Source: Burkholderiaceae bacterium (lineage in GTDB: Bacteria > Pseudomonadota > Gammaproteobacteria > Burkholderiales > Burkholderiaceae). Taken from it: DNA of 64,000 nt. The notes under the pieces were generated by a model. The model ran no database searches and had not been told where the DNA came from. It worked only from the letters and a program-made list of their open reading frames with translations. Location: the NCBI GenBank assembly GCA_021166835.1, contig JAJPEN010000037.1, forward strand, positions 54,699 through 118,698, given 5' to 3'. Positions 56,668-64,000 of the stretch are shown in pieces; positions within the stretch are counted from its first letter, which is position 1, and every line of letters starts with the position of its first letter. The position numbers were made by a program, and so were the translations under genes.

Positions 56668-57627
56668 TCAGCCCGGCGCGCGCCGGGCGACGCCGTCGGC
56701 GAGATCGTCGACGAACGCGGCGATCTCGGCCGCGACGCGCTGCGGCGCCTCGTGCACCAGCCAGTGCGTCGCTTCGGGCAGGCGCACGAGGCGCAATCGC
56801 GGCACCACGCGATCGAGTCCGTCGAGCAGCGACGGCAGCAGCGCGAGGTCGCGCTCGCCCCAGATGACGAGGGTCGGGACGTGCACGACGAAACGCGATG
56901 CATCGAGCGTGCGCGCAGCGTCGGCCGCCTCGCCCTCGCCGGGCGGATGCAGCGGCGAAGCGCGGTAGTAGTTCACCGCCGCGGCCAGCGCGCCCGGCGT
57001 GCGCCACGCCTCGTGGTACTCGGCGCGCTGCGCGGCATCGAGCCACGGCGCGCCGCCCATCGATTCGAGCATCGCGTCGAGCCGCGCGAAGTCGTCGCGC
57101 GCCAGTACCGTCTCGGAGCCCGGGCGTCGCAGCCAGTTCATGTAGGCGCTGGCCGCCTGCTGACGTGCATCGTGCGCGAGCGCCTGGGCGAAAGGCACCG
57201 GGTGCGGCGCGTTCAGGATGACCAGCCGTTCGACGCGCTGCGGATGCGCGATCGCGAAAGCCCAGGCGATCGCCCCGCCCCAGTCGTGGCCGACGAGTGC
57301 GCAGCGCTCGCGGCCCAGCGCGTCGATGAGCGCGTTCACGTCGGCCACGAGTTCGCTCACGCGATACGCATCGACGTCCTCGGGCTTGTCCGAACGGCCG
57401 TAGCCGCGCAGATCGGGGGCGACCACGTGGAAGCGCGCGGCGAAAGCCGGCATCAGCTCGCGCCAGGCGAACCACCCTTCCGGAAAACCGTGCAGCATCA
57501 GCAGCAGCGGCCCGCGCTCGTTGCCGCACGACGCGTAATGCAGGCGCAGCGGCCGTGCGGCGCTGCCGACCTGCGCGCATTGGCCGTCGCGGATCGCGTC
57601 GTTCGCTGCGTGTGCGTCGGTGTGCAT
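56668..57627 (-). CDS. Alpha/beta hydrolase, epoxide hydrolase-like
   Basis: A 319-residue alpha/beta fold enzyme. The oxyanion HGFPEGWFAWRE is near residue 46. The nucleophile elbow ALVGHDWGGAIAW has Asp rather than Ser near 115, and the catalytic His is in EATHWLVHEAP near 290. An Asp nucleophile with HGFPE points to epoxide hydrolases or haloalkane/fluoroacetate dehalogenases. The WGERD segment carries the supporting acid. It is the most downstream gene of the minus-strand FadB/thiolase/SDR series, so it may hydrolyse an intermediate of that pathway. Confidence 0.88.
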   Translation of the reverse strand: MHTDAHAANDAIRDGQCAQVGSAARPLRLHYASCGNERGPLLLMLHGFPEGWFAWRELMPAFAARFHVVAPDLRGYGRSDKPEDVDAYRVSELVADVNALIDALGRERCALVGHDWGGAIAWAFAIAHPQRVERLVILNAPHPVPFAQALAHDARQQAASAYMNWLRRPGSETVLARDDFARLDAMLESMGGAPWLDAAQRAEYHEAWRTPGALAAAVNYYRASPLHPPGEGEAADAARTLDASRFVVHVPTLVIWGERDLALLPSLLDGLDRVVPRLRLVRLPEATHWLVHEAPQRVAAEIAAFVDDLADGVARRAPG

Positions 57628-57651
57628 TGCGCTACGCGGTGCGAGGCGCCG

Positions 57652-58524
57652 TCAGCCCTTGCGCTGCGACAGCTCGGGCTTGTAGGTGTACGGATCGCTC
57701 GGATTGCGCTGCTCGATCACGTCGCGCAGGCGCAGCTCTACCGACGGCAGGATGTTCGGATGCGTGATCACGTAGAAGCGGTTCTCGCGAACCGCATCGA
57801 AGGTCATGCGCGCGACCTGCTCGGCGCTGATGCGTCCCGACGCGACGGCCTTCTCGGTGGCGCGCTGCGAGGCGCGCATCGACTCGGTCGGCGGGGCAGC
57901 GGAGCGCAATTCGTCGGGCCGGTTGCGCTCGGACTGCGCAATGCCGGTCGGCACGAAGGCCGGACACAGCAGCGTGACGCCGATCGATGCGCCGACCTCG
58001 CGAAGGTCCTGGTACAGCGTCTCGCTCAGCGCGACCACCGCATGCTTGGAGACGTTGTAGACGCCCATGCCCTGCGGCGCGAGCAGGCCGGCCACCGACG
58101 CGGTGTTCACCACGTGGCAGTCGTCGCCCTGCTTCAGCATCCGCGGAACGAAGCTGCGGATGCCGTGGATCGCGCCCCACAGGTTCACGCCGAGCACCCA
58201 CTGCCAGTCGCTCTCGCCGGCTTCCCACAACAGCCCGCCGGCGGCGACGCCGGCGTTGTTGAAGAGCAGGTGCGCCGCGCCGAAGCGCTCGATCGTGCGC
58301 TCGGCCAGGCGCTCGACCTCGTCGGCGTGCCGCACGTCGACCTTCTCGCCAAACGCCTCGGCGCCCTGTGCGCGCAGCTCGTCGACGACGCGCACGAGCG
58401 CCTGCGGCTCGACGTCGGCGAGCGCGAGGCGCATGCCGAGCGAAGCGCCCAGGCGCGCGAACTCGCGCCCGAAGCCGCTCGCCGCGCCGGTCACGACGGC
58501 TACCTTGCCCGCGAACGATTGCAT
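57652..58524 (-). CDS. SDR family oxidoreductase
   Basis: A 290-residue short-chain dehydrogenase. VVTGAASGFGREFARLG holds the cofactor loop and NNAGVAAGGL follows. The active-site Ser is in VNTASVAGLLAPQG, with Tyr/Lys in YNVSKHAVVAL. An Asp after strand 2 (LALADVEPQ) suggests NAD. The longer-than-usual C-terminus resembles SDRs acting on acyl or polycyclic alcohols. GGAGGA stands six bases before the ATG at 58524. It follows the CurA-type gene in a catabolic operon; the substrate is unknown. Confidence 0.9.
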   Translation of the reverse strand: MQSFAGKVAVVTGAASGFGREFARLGASLGMRLALADVEPQALVRVVDELRAQGAEAFGEKVDVRHADEVERLAERTIERFGAAHLLFNNAGVAAGGLLWEAGESDWQWVLGVNLWGAIHGIRSFVPRMLKQGDDCHVVNTASVAGLLAPQGMGVYNVSKHAVVALSETLYQDLREVGASIGVTLLCPAFVPTGIAQSERNRPDELRSAAPPTESMRASQRATEKAVASGRISAEQVARMTFDAVRENRFYVITHPNILPSVELRLRDVIEQRNPSDPYTYKPELSQRKG

Positions 58525-58556
58525 CGTGGTTCCTCCGCAGTCGGAGCTGGCGCAGT

Positions 58557-58598
58557 CAGTCGAGCGCAATCAGTCGAGCGCAATCAGTCGAGCGCGAC
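58557..58598 (-). repeat. Three 14-bp tandem copies at the stop codon of the CurA-type gene
   Basis: CAGTCGAGCGCAAT is present at 58557 and 58571, and CAGTCGAGCGCGAC at 58585. On the minus strand each unit repeats the final codons Ala-Leu-Asp and TGA. The gene's real stop is in the 58585 unit. Confidence 0.9.
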
Positions 58599-59582
58599 CA
58601 GCTGCTTGCCGACGTTGCGCCCGGCCAGCAGCCCGATGAACGCCTCGGGCGCACTCTCGAGTCCGCGTGCGATCGTCTCGCGATAGCGCAGGTTGCCGTC
58701 GGCAACGCGCTGCGCAAGCTCGCGCAGCGCCGTCGGCCACACGTCCATGTGTTCGGAGACGATGAAGCCCTCGACGCGCAGCCGGTTGACGAGAATCGAG
58801 CGGAACTGCGTGACCGGCATCGGCTGTCCGCTGTAGCCGGAGATCAGTCCGCAGACGGCGGCGCGCCCGAAGGCGTTCATGCGGCGCAGCGTCGCATCGA
58901 GCGGCTCGCCGCCGACGTTCTCGAACAGCCCGTCGACGCCGTCGGGGGTGGCCGCACGCAGGTCCTCGTAGAGCCGCCCCGCCTTGTAGTCGATGCAGGC
59001 ATCGAAGCCGTACTCGTCGGTGACGATCGCGCATTTCTGCGGGCCGCCGGCGATGCCGACGGCGCGGCATCCGGCCGCCTTCGCCAGTTGTCCGACCACC
59101 GAACCGACGGCGCCGCTTGCCGCCGACACCACGATCGTCTCGCCGGCCTTCGGCGCGATGATGCGGTTCAGTCCGTACCAGGCGGTAACGCCGGGCATGC
59201 CGACCGAACCGAGGTACGCCGACAGCGGAATCCTCGACGTGTCGACCTTCGTCAGTCCGCTGCCGTCGGAGACTCCGTAGAGCTGCCAGCCGAGCATGCC
59301 GACGACGGCGTCGCCGATGGCGAAGTGCGGGTTGCGGCTCTCCACCACTTCCCCCGCCGTACCGCCGACCATCGTCTCGTCGAGCTTCTGCGGCGCGGCA
59401 TAGGATTTCGCGTCGTCCATCCGTCCGCGCATGTACGGATCGAGCGACAGGAAACGATTGCGCACCAGCACCTGGCCGTCGGCGATCGCCGGCAGCGGAA
59501 CTTCCTCGAGGCGGAAGTCCTCCGGCGAGGCGGGGCCTTTCGGCCGGCGCGCGAGGACGATGCGGCGGTTCGTCTGTGCCAT
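58584..59582 (-). CDS. NADP-dependent oxidoreductase, CurA-type MDR
   Basis: A 332-residue leukotriene-B4-12-hydroxydehydrogenase/CurA-type reductase. FLSLDPYMRGRM (about 48–59), VGMPGVTAWYGL and the cofactor segment VVSAASGAVGSVVGQLAKAAGCRAVGIAGG (about 150–179) are characteristic. It lacks zinc ligands. Members reduce double bonds of alpha,beta-unsaturated carbonyls with NADPH. It sits between SDR genes, and the gap upstream holds a double hairpin. Its stop codon is triplicated by a 14-bp repeat. Confidence 0.9.
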   Translation of the reverse strand: MAQTNRRIVLARRPKGPASPEDFRLEEVPLPAIADGQVLVRNRFLSLDPYMRGRMDDAKSYAAPQKLDETMVGGTAGEVVESRNPHFAIGDAVVGMLGWQLYGVSDGSGLTKVDTSRIPLSAYLGSVGMPGVTAWYGLNRIIAPKAGETIVVSAASGAVGSVVGQLAKAAGCRAVGIAGGPQKCAIVTDEYGFDACIDYKAGRLYEDLRAATPDGVDGLFENVGGEPLDATLRRMNAFGRAAVCGLISGYSGQPMPVTQFRSILVNRLRVEGFIVSEHMDVWPTALRELAQRVADGNLRYRETIARGLESAPEAFIGLLAGRNVGKQLVALD

Positions 59583-59631
59583 CGCGTTGTTCCTCCTGCG
59601 TTGCCGCCCGGCGTTGCGGTCCGGGCGCCCT

Positions 59632-59678
59632 CCCGCCCTCGCGGGCGGGCTCCTCCCCGTCCCGCCCGTGCGGGCGGG
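59632..59678. repeat. Twin hairpins (REP/BIME-like) between SDR and CurA-type genes
   Basis: CCCGCCC–TCGC–GGGCGGG (59632–59649) and CCCGCCC–GTGC–GGGCGGG (59661–59678) have identical 7-bp stems 29 bp apart. They lie in the untranslated gap of the minus-strand operon, consistent with an mRNA-stabilising or attenuating structure. Confidence 0.75.
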
Positions 59679-59686
59679 GGCTCCTT

Positions 59687-60463
59687 TCAGACCGCGGTGA
59701 CGCCCCCGTCGACCGCGAGGATCTGTCCGGTGATGTGCTTGCCGGCGTCGGAGCAGAAGAGCACCGCGGCGCCCTTCAGGTCCTCGTCGTCGCCGAGCCG
59801 GTGCAACGGCGTACGCGCCTTCACCTTGTCTTCGATCTCGGCGAGCGTCGCGCGCGACATCTTCGACGGAAAGAAGCCCGGCGCGAGCGCGTTCACCGTG
59901 ATGCCGTGCTCGCCCCACTCGCCGGCGAGCGCGCGCGTGAAGTTCACCAGCCCGCCCTTCGTCGTGTTGTACGCGATCGTGTGGTTCGTGCCCGGCTCGT
60001 TGCCGCGCAGCCCGGCGATCGACGCGACGATCAGGATGCGGCCGTACCCTCGCGGGATCATCGAGCGCTTGCCGATCAGCTGCGTGAGCAGGAACACGCT
60101 GGTGAGGTTCAGGTTCAGCAGCTTCTGCCACGCCTCGAGCGGGTGCTCCGCCATCGGCGCTCCCCAGGTCGTGCCGGCGTTGTTGACGAGGATGTCGCAG
60201 TGGCCCAGCTTGCCGAGCGCAGCGTCGACGAAGGCGACCACCGACTCGGGCTTGCCCAGGTCCGCGGCAATCGCGTGCGCGCGCACGCCCTGCTTGGCGA
60301 GATGGGCGACCGCTTCGTCCAGTTCGGCCTGCTTTCGCGCGGCGAGCACGATCTCGGCGCCCATCTCGCCGAGCGCCTCGGCGATCTGCAGCCCCAGCCC
60401 GCGCGAGCCGCCGGTGACGATCGCCTTGCGTCCGGCCAGGCTCATCGATTCGCGTACCGACAT
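59687..60463 (-). CDS. SDR family oxidoreductase, 3-oxoacyl reductase-like
   Basis: A 258-residue classical SDR. VTGGSRGLGLQIAEALG shows the FabG-like cofactor loop and NNAGTTWG follows. The catalytic Ser is in IVASIAGLRG, with Tyr in IAYNTTKGGLVNFTRALA (YxxxK as YNTTK). ILAVDGGVTAV ends the protein. AAGGAGAG precedes the ATG at 60463 by seven bases. It follows the thiolase gene in the same operon, suggesting reduction or oxidation of a beta-hydroxyacyl-CoA or a similar intermediate. Confidence 0.9.
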   Translation of the reverse strand: MSVRESMSLAGRKAIVTGGSRGLGLQIAEALGEMGAEIVLAARKQAELDEAVAHLAKQGVRAHAIAADLGKPESVVAFVDAALGKLGHCDILVNNAGTTWGAPMAEHPLEAWQKLLNLNLTSVFLLTQLIGKRSMIPRGYGRILIVASIAGLRGNEPGTNHTIAYNTTKGGLVNFTRALAGEWGEHGITVNALAPGFFPSKMSRATLAEIEDKVKARTPLHRLGDDEDLKGAAVLFCSDAGKHITGQILAVDGGVTAV

Positions 60464-60476
60464 CGAACGCTCTCCT

Positions 60477-61655
60477 TCAGGCGATCTCGAACAGTCCGGC
60501 GGCACCCATTCCGCCGCCGATGCACATCGTGACGACGGCCCAGCGCGCGCCGCGGCGTCGACCCTCGATCAGCGCGTGCCCGGTGAGCCGCTGGCCGCTC
60601 ACCCCGTACGGATGGCCGACGGCGATCGCGCCGCCGTTCACGTTCAGTCGATCGTCGGGAATGCCCAGCTTGTCGCGGCAGTAGAGCACCTGCACCGCGA
60701 AAGCCTCGTTCAATTCCCACAGGTCGATGTCGTCGATCTTCTTGCCGGCACGCGCAAGCAGCTTCGGCACCGCGTACACCGGGCCGATACCCATCTCGTC
60801 GGGCTCGCAGCCGGCCACCGCGAAGCCGCGGAAGTAGCCCAGCGGCTTCAGCCCGCGCTTCTCCGCCAGCGATGCCTCCATGAGAACGCAGGCGCCCGCG
60901 CCGTCGGAAAACTGGCTGGCGTTGCCCGCGGCCACCGTTCCGCCGGGCAGCGCCGGCTTGATCTGCGCGATGCTTTCCACCGTCGTGCCGGGTCGGCGCC
61001 CCTCGTCGTCGGCGAGCGTGACCTCGCGCGTCTCGAGCCGCCCGCTCGCCTTGTCGGCCACCGCCATGCGCACGGTGATCGGGACGATCTCGTCCTTGAA
61101 CCGGCCCGCTTCGGCCGCAGCGCATGCGCGCTGCTGGCTGCGTGCGCCGTACTCGTCCTGGCGCTCGCGCCCGATGCCGTAGCGGCGCGCGACCGTCTCG
61201 GCGGTCTGCAGCATCGGCCAGTAGACCTCGGGCTTGGTCTTGCGCAATCCCTTGTCGACGAGCATGTGGCGGTTCGCCTCGTTCTGCACGCACGAGATCG
61301 ACTCGACTCCGCCGGCGACGAAGATCTCGCCCTCGCCGGCGATGATGCGCTGCGCCGCCATCGCGATCGTCTGCAGACCGGACGAACAGAAACGGTTGAC
61401 GGTGACGCCCGAGACGCTCACCGGGCAGCCGGCGGCGAGCGCCGCCTGGCGCGCGATGTTCGAGCCGGTGGCGCCCTCCGGCGTCGCGCAGCCCATCAGC
61501 ACGTCCTCGACCTCGCCGGGCTCGATGCCCGCGCGCTCGATCGCGGCGCGCACCACGTGCCCGCCCATCGTCGCGCCGTGCGTCATGTTCAGCGCGCCGC
61601 GCCAGGACTTCGCCAGCCCGGTGCGCGCCGTCGATACGATCACTGCTTCACGCAT
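60477..61655 (-). CDS. Acetyl-CoA C-acyltransferase (thiolase)
   Basis: A 392-residue thiolase. The acylated Cys is in [16 protein letters not shown] (about 87), the His in [12 protein letters not shown] and [11 protein letters not shown] (about 350), and the second Cys in [13 protein letters not shown] (about 380). It cleaves 3-oxoacyl-CoA to acetyl-CoA and a shortened acyl-CoA, or runs in reverse. It is 20 bp downstream of the FadB-type gene, the classical pairing for fatty-acid or related acyl-CoA oxidation. Chain-length preference cannot be read. Confidence 0.93.
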   Translation of the reverse strand: MREAVIVSTARTGLAKSWRGALNMTHGATMGGHVVRAAIERAGIEPGEVEDVLMGCATPEGATGSNIARQAALAAGCPVSVSGVTVNRFCSSGLQTIAMAAQRIIAGEGEIFVAGGVESISCVQNEANRHMLVDKGLRKTKPEVYWPMLQTAETVARRYGIGRERQDEYGARSQQRACAAAEAGRFKDEIVPITVRMAVADKASGRLETREVTLADDEGRRPGTTVESIAQIKPALPGGTVAAGNASQFSDGAGACVLMEASLAEKRGLKPLGYFRGFAVAGCEPDEMGIGPVYAVPKLLARAGKKIDDIDLWELNEAFAVQVLYCRDKLGIPDDRLNVNGGAIAVGHPYGVSGQRLTGHALIEGRRRGARWAVVTMCIGGGMGAAGLFEIA

Positions 61656-61675
61656 GATTCCCTTCCCCGTTCCGT

Positions 61676-63769
61676 TCAACCGTTGAATCCCTTGCCCTCG
61701 GCGGCGAGCTTCGCCAGCAGCGGCGCCGGCGTCCAGAACGCGGCGTCGCCGCGCGCGATCGCAGCGAAGTCGCGCATCCGGTTCACCACGTTGTACAGGC
61801 CGTACTGGTCGGCATAGAGCATCGGTCCACCGCGCCACAGCGGGAACCCGTAGCCGGTGAGATAGATCATGTCGATGTCGGAGGCGCGCAGGGCGATTCC
61901 TTCCTCGAGGATCTTCGCGCCCTCGTTCACCAGCGCGAACACGAGCCGGTGCACGATCTCGTCATCGGAGAGCTTGCGCGGCTTCGCGCCGATCGAATCG
62001 CGGTGCGCGGAGATCAGCTCGTCGACCTGCGGATCGGGCAACGCATCGCGCTTGCCGGGCACGTAGCGGTACCAGCCGGCGCCGGTCTTCTGGCCGAAGC
62101 GGCCCAGCTCGCACAGCTTGTCGGCGATGCGCGGATATTCGAGGTTCGGCTGCTCGACGTAGCGCCGCTTGCGGATGTACCAGCCGACGTCGTTGCCGGC
62201 CAGGTCGCTCATCCGGAACGGCCCCATCGCGAAGCCGAACTTCTCGATCGCCCGGTCGACCTGCTGCGGCGTGGCGCCTTCCTCGAGCATGTACAGCGCC
62301 TGGCGCAGGTACTGCTCGATCATCCGGTTGCCGATGAAACCGTCGCACACGCCCGAGACGACGCCGGTCTTGCGCAGCTTCTTCGCCAGCTGCATCGTCG
62401 TGGCGAGCACGTCCTTGCCGGTCTTCTCGCCGCGCACGATCTCGAGCAGCTTCATCACGTTCGCCGGCGAGAAGAAGTGCGTGCCGATGACGTCCTGCGG
62501 GCGTCGGGTGAACGAAGCGATGCGGTTCACGTCCAGCGTGGAAGTGTTGGTGGCGAGGATCGCTCCCGGCTTCATCACCTCGTCGAGCCTGCGGAACACC
62601 TTCTCCTTCACCGCCATGTCCTCGAACACGGCCTCGACGACGATGTCGGCATCGGCGATGTCGTCGTACGACAGCGTAGGCTCGATCAGCGCCATGCGCC
62701 TGTCGACGTCCTCGGGCTTCATTCGGCCCTTCTTCGCCGTGCTCTCGTAGTTCCTGCGGATCGTTGCCACGCCCTTGTCGAGCGCTTCCTGCGCGACCTC
62801 GAGCAGCTTGACCGGAATGCCGGCGTTGGCGAAGTTCATCGCGATGCCGCCGCCCATCGTGCCCGCGCCGATCACCGCGGCACGCTCGATCCGGCGCGTG
62901 GGCGTCGACGACGGAACGTCGGGAATCTTGCTCGCTGCGCGCTCGGCGAAGAAGGCGTGGCGCAGCGCGCGCGACTCGGGCGTCTGCACCAGCTCGAGGA
63001 ACAGGCGCCGCTCGTTCGCCAGCCCTTCCTCGAAGCTCATCTTCACGGCGCCGGCGATCGCGTCCACGCAGCGCACCGGCGCGGGGAAGTTCTTCGCGAC
63101 CGAGGCAACCGTGTTGCGCGAGAACTGGAGGAAGGCTTCGGCGTCGTCGTGCTCGACGCGCAGGTCGCGCACCTTCGGCAGTCCCCGGTTCTCGGCGAGC
63201 GCCTTGTGCGCGAAGGCGATCGCGCCATCGACCAGATCGCCTTCGACGATCTGGTCGAAGAGCTTCGTTGCGGCGAGCTTCTCGGACTTCACCGGCTCGC
63301 CGGAGACGATCATGTTCACCGCCGTCTCGAGCGGAACGACGCGCGGCAGGCGCTGCGTGCCGCCCGCTCCAGGCAGGATGCCAAGCTTCACTTCGGGCAA
63401 CGCGATCTGCGCGCCGGGCGAGGCGACGCGGAAATGGCAGCTGAGCGCGAGTTCGAGTCCGCCGCCCATCGCGACCGCGTGCACGGCCGCGACGACCGGC
63501 TTGGTGCTCTCCTCGATCGTGCGGATGACCGTGTGCAGCGTCGGCTCGGCGAGCGCCTTGGGCGTGTTGAACTCGCGGATGTCGGCGCCGCCGGAGAACG
63601 CGTTGCCCGCGCCGTGGATGACGATTGCGCGGATCGCGTCGTCGGCCTGCGCGCGGCGAATCGCTTCTACCAGGCCGGTGCGCAGTTCGTGGCCGAGGCC
63701 GTTGACGGGAGGATTGTCCATCGTGACGACGGCGATGTCGCCGCGGGGGGCGTAGTGCGCTTGGGTCAT
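61676..63769 (-). CDS. fadB: Multifunctional enoyl-CoA hydratase/3-hydroxyacyl-CoA dehydrogenase
   Basis: A 697-residue fusion. The N-terminal crotonase (about 1–190) has [16 protein letters not shown], the Glu in [14 protein letters not shown] and the second Glu in [22 protein letters not shown], so it is complete. The NAD-binding domain is marked by [22 protein letters not shown] (about 296–317), and the dehydrogenase His region by [20 protein letters not shown]-terminal dehydrogenase helical domain follows. It performs hydration and oxidation in beta-oxidation, feeding the thiolase downstream. The ATG at 63769 is the first gene of the operon. Alpha-subunit-like in size. Confidence 0.93.
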   Translation of the reverse strand: MTQAHYAPRGDIAVVTMDNPPVNGLGHELRTGLVEAIRRAQADDAIRAIVIHGAGNAFSGGADIREFNTPKALAEPTLHTVIRTIEESTKPVVAAVHAVAMGGGLELALSCHFRVASPGAQIALPEVKLGILPGAGGTQRLPRVVPLETAVNMIVSGEPVKSEKLAATKLFDQIVEGDLVDGAIAFAHKALAENRGLPKVRDLRVEHDDAEAFLQFSRNTVASVAKNFPAPVRCVDAIAGAVKMSFEEGLANERRLFLELVQTPESRALRHAFFAERAASKIPDVPSSTPTRRIERAAVIGAGTMGGGIAMNFANAGIPVKLLEVAQEALDKGVATIRRNYESTAKKGRMKPEDVDRRMALIEPTLSYDDIADADIVVEAVFEDMAVKEKVFRRLDEVMKPGAILATNTSTLDVNRIASFTRRPQDVIGTHFFSPANVMKLLEIVRGEKTGKDVLATTMQLAKKLRKTGVVSGVCDGFIGNRMIEQYLRQALYMLEEGATPQQVDRAIEKFGFAMGPFRMSDLAGNDVGWYIRKRRYVEQPNLEYPRIADKLCELGRFGQKTGAGWYRYVPGKRDALPDPQVDELISAHRDSIGAKPRKLSDDEIVHRLVFALVNEGAKILEEGIALRASDIDMIYLTGYGFPLWRGGPMLYADQYGLYNVVNRMRDFAAIARGDAAFWTPAPLLAKLAAEGKGFNG

Positions 63770-63925
63770 GGGGAGGCTTCCGGAGAGTGACAGGACTGCT
63801 GGGGGCAGTGTAACCGAGGGGTTCGGGCGTACGACTTCTGCGTACGCTCCGCGCGGGGCCGGCGTGCGAGGCGCGTGTCGGTCGGTTGTCTGTGCGGCGG
63901 TCCTGCCGCTCTCCTCTCGCTTGCC

Positions 63926-64000
63926 TCAGGGTTGGCGGACGACTTCCACTTTCGCGCAATGGCCGGGGATCGAGGACAGCGCTGCATCGCAGGTGAGCAG
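63926..64000 (-). CDS. PIN domain (VapC-like) toxin, C-terminal fragment at window edge
   Basis: The frame reads in from the right edge and ends at a TGA (63926–63928), giving LLTCDAALSSIPGHCAKVEVVRQP. TCDAAL with a final acidic residue after strand 4, then a short hydrophobic strand, is how many VapC PIN ribonucleases end. Only 24 residues are visible, so the family call is tentative. The partner antitoxin would lie outside the window. Confidence 0.45.
   Translation of the reverse strand: MLTCDAALSSIPGHCAKVEVVRQP

Noticed and set aside
1..64000. rRNA, tRNA, CRISPR arrays, IS elements and riboswitches
   Set aside because: Searched by eye for conserved rRNA/tRNA cores, regular spacer arrays, transposase motifs and common riboswitch cores; none was seen. 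A covariance-model search would be decisive.

Overview
This is a GC-rich, gene-dense chromosomal window. Gene content and order suggest a betaproteobacterium, probably Burkholderiales; this is inferred from gene order and no species is recognised. The clues are the ygfZ–DUF4936–NRDE run, the mltG–tmk–holB–pilZ–tatD chain, an NnrS protein, TRAP transport and many FadB/thiolase/SDR genes. Most neighbouring genes on one strand are spaced by less than 50 bp or share ATGA/GTGA overlaps. No rRNA, tRNA or CRISPR array was seen.

Positions 1–14.7 kb hold the end of a ChrA chromate transporter, a HIT protein, serA, an NnrS protein, aspA, and a Xre/MbcA-like antitoxin–RES toxin pair with a readable promoter/operator. 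They continue with a TMEM175-like channel, a GST–SDR pair, a patatin, gshA, a GlxA-type AraC regulator, a TTC38-like protein and an L,D-transpeptidase. Positions 14.8–25.6 kb hold a repetitive secreted protein, then a catabolic locus. In that locus a FAD/Fe-S dehydrogenase and its FCD-GntR regulator diverge from an aminotransferase, a complete TRAP transporter, a crotonase and a CoA-transferase. Two copies of an 11-bp motif lie in the divergent gap.

Positions 25.5–32.6 kb hold a histidine kinase, rlmJ, and a TonB-receptor/YfiR/hybrid-kinase unit whose last junction is a five-copy 14-bp repeat carrying overlapping start/stop codons. Positions 33.5–36.8 kb hold a compact minus-strand operon: a RibD-type reductase, an MDR dehydrogenase, a degenerate pterin-synthase-fold protein and a glycosyltransferase. 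This looks like an uncharacterised pterin- or pyrimidine-derived small-molecule pathway. Positions 37–43.3 kb carry an HpaB-family protein, AcuI, and a sulfur-trafficking group (DsrE2-like, TusA, SQR-like, DUF1641).

The most notable region is 45.06–46.31 kb. A full 28-bp dif-like site (46278–46305) and a half site (45061–45088) share 15 identical bases and flank about 1.2 kb with no recombinase. The interval contains four ATGA-chained small ORFs, one a ribbon-helix-helix protein, and several strong hairpins. This is the architecture of a small Xer-dependent integrated element (IMEX or filamentous-phage satellite). It places the window at the replication terminus.

From 46.3 kb onward the window holds an orphan response regulator, a beta-hydroxyacid dehydrogenase, DoxX, a ZIP transporter, the mltG–tmk–holB–pilZ–tatD–ankyrin chain, ygfZ–DUF4936–NRDE, and a fatty-acid-oxidation-like operon (FadB, thiolase, SDRs, CurA-type oxidoreductase, alpha/beta hydrolase). 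It ends in the tail of a probable VapC PIN toxin. A recurring oddity across the window is 12- or 14-bp tandem duplication spanning stop codons at four gene ends.
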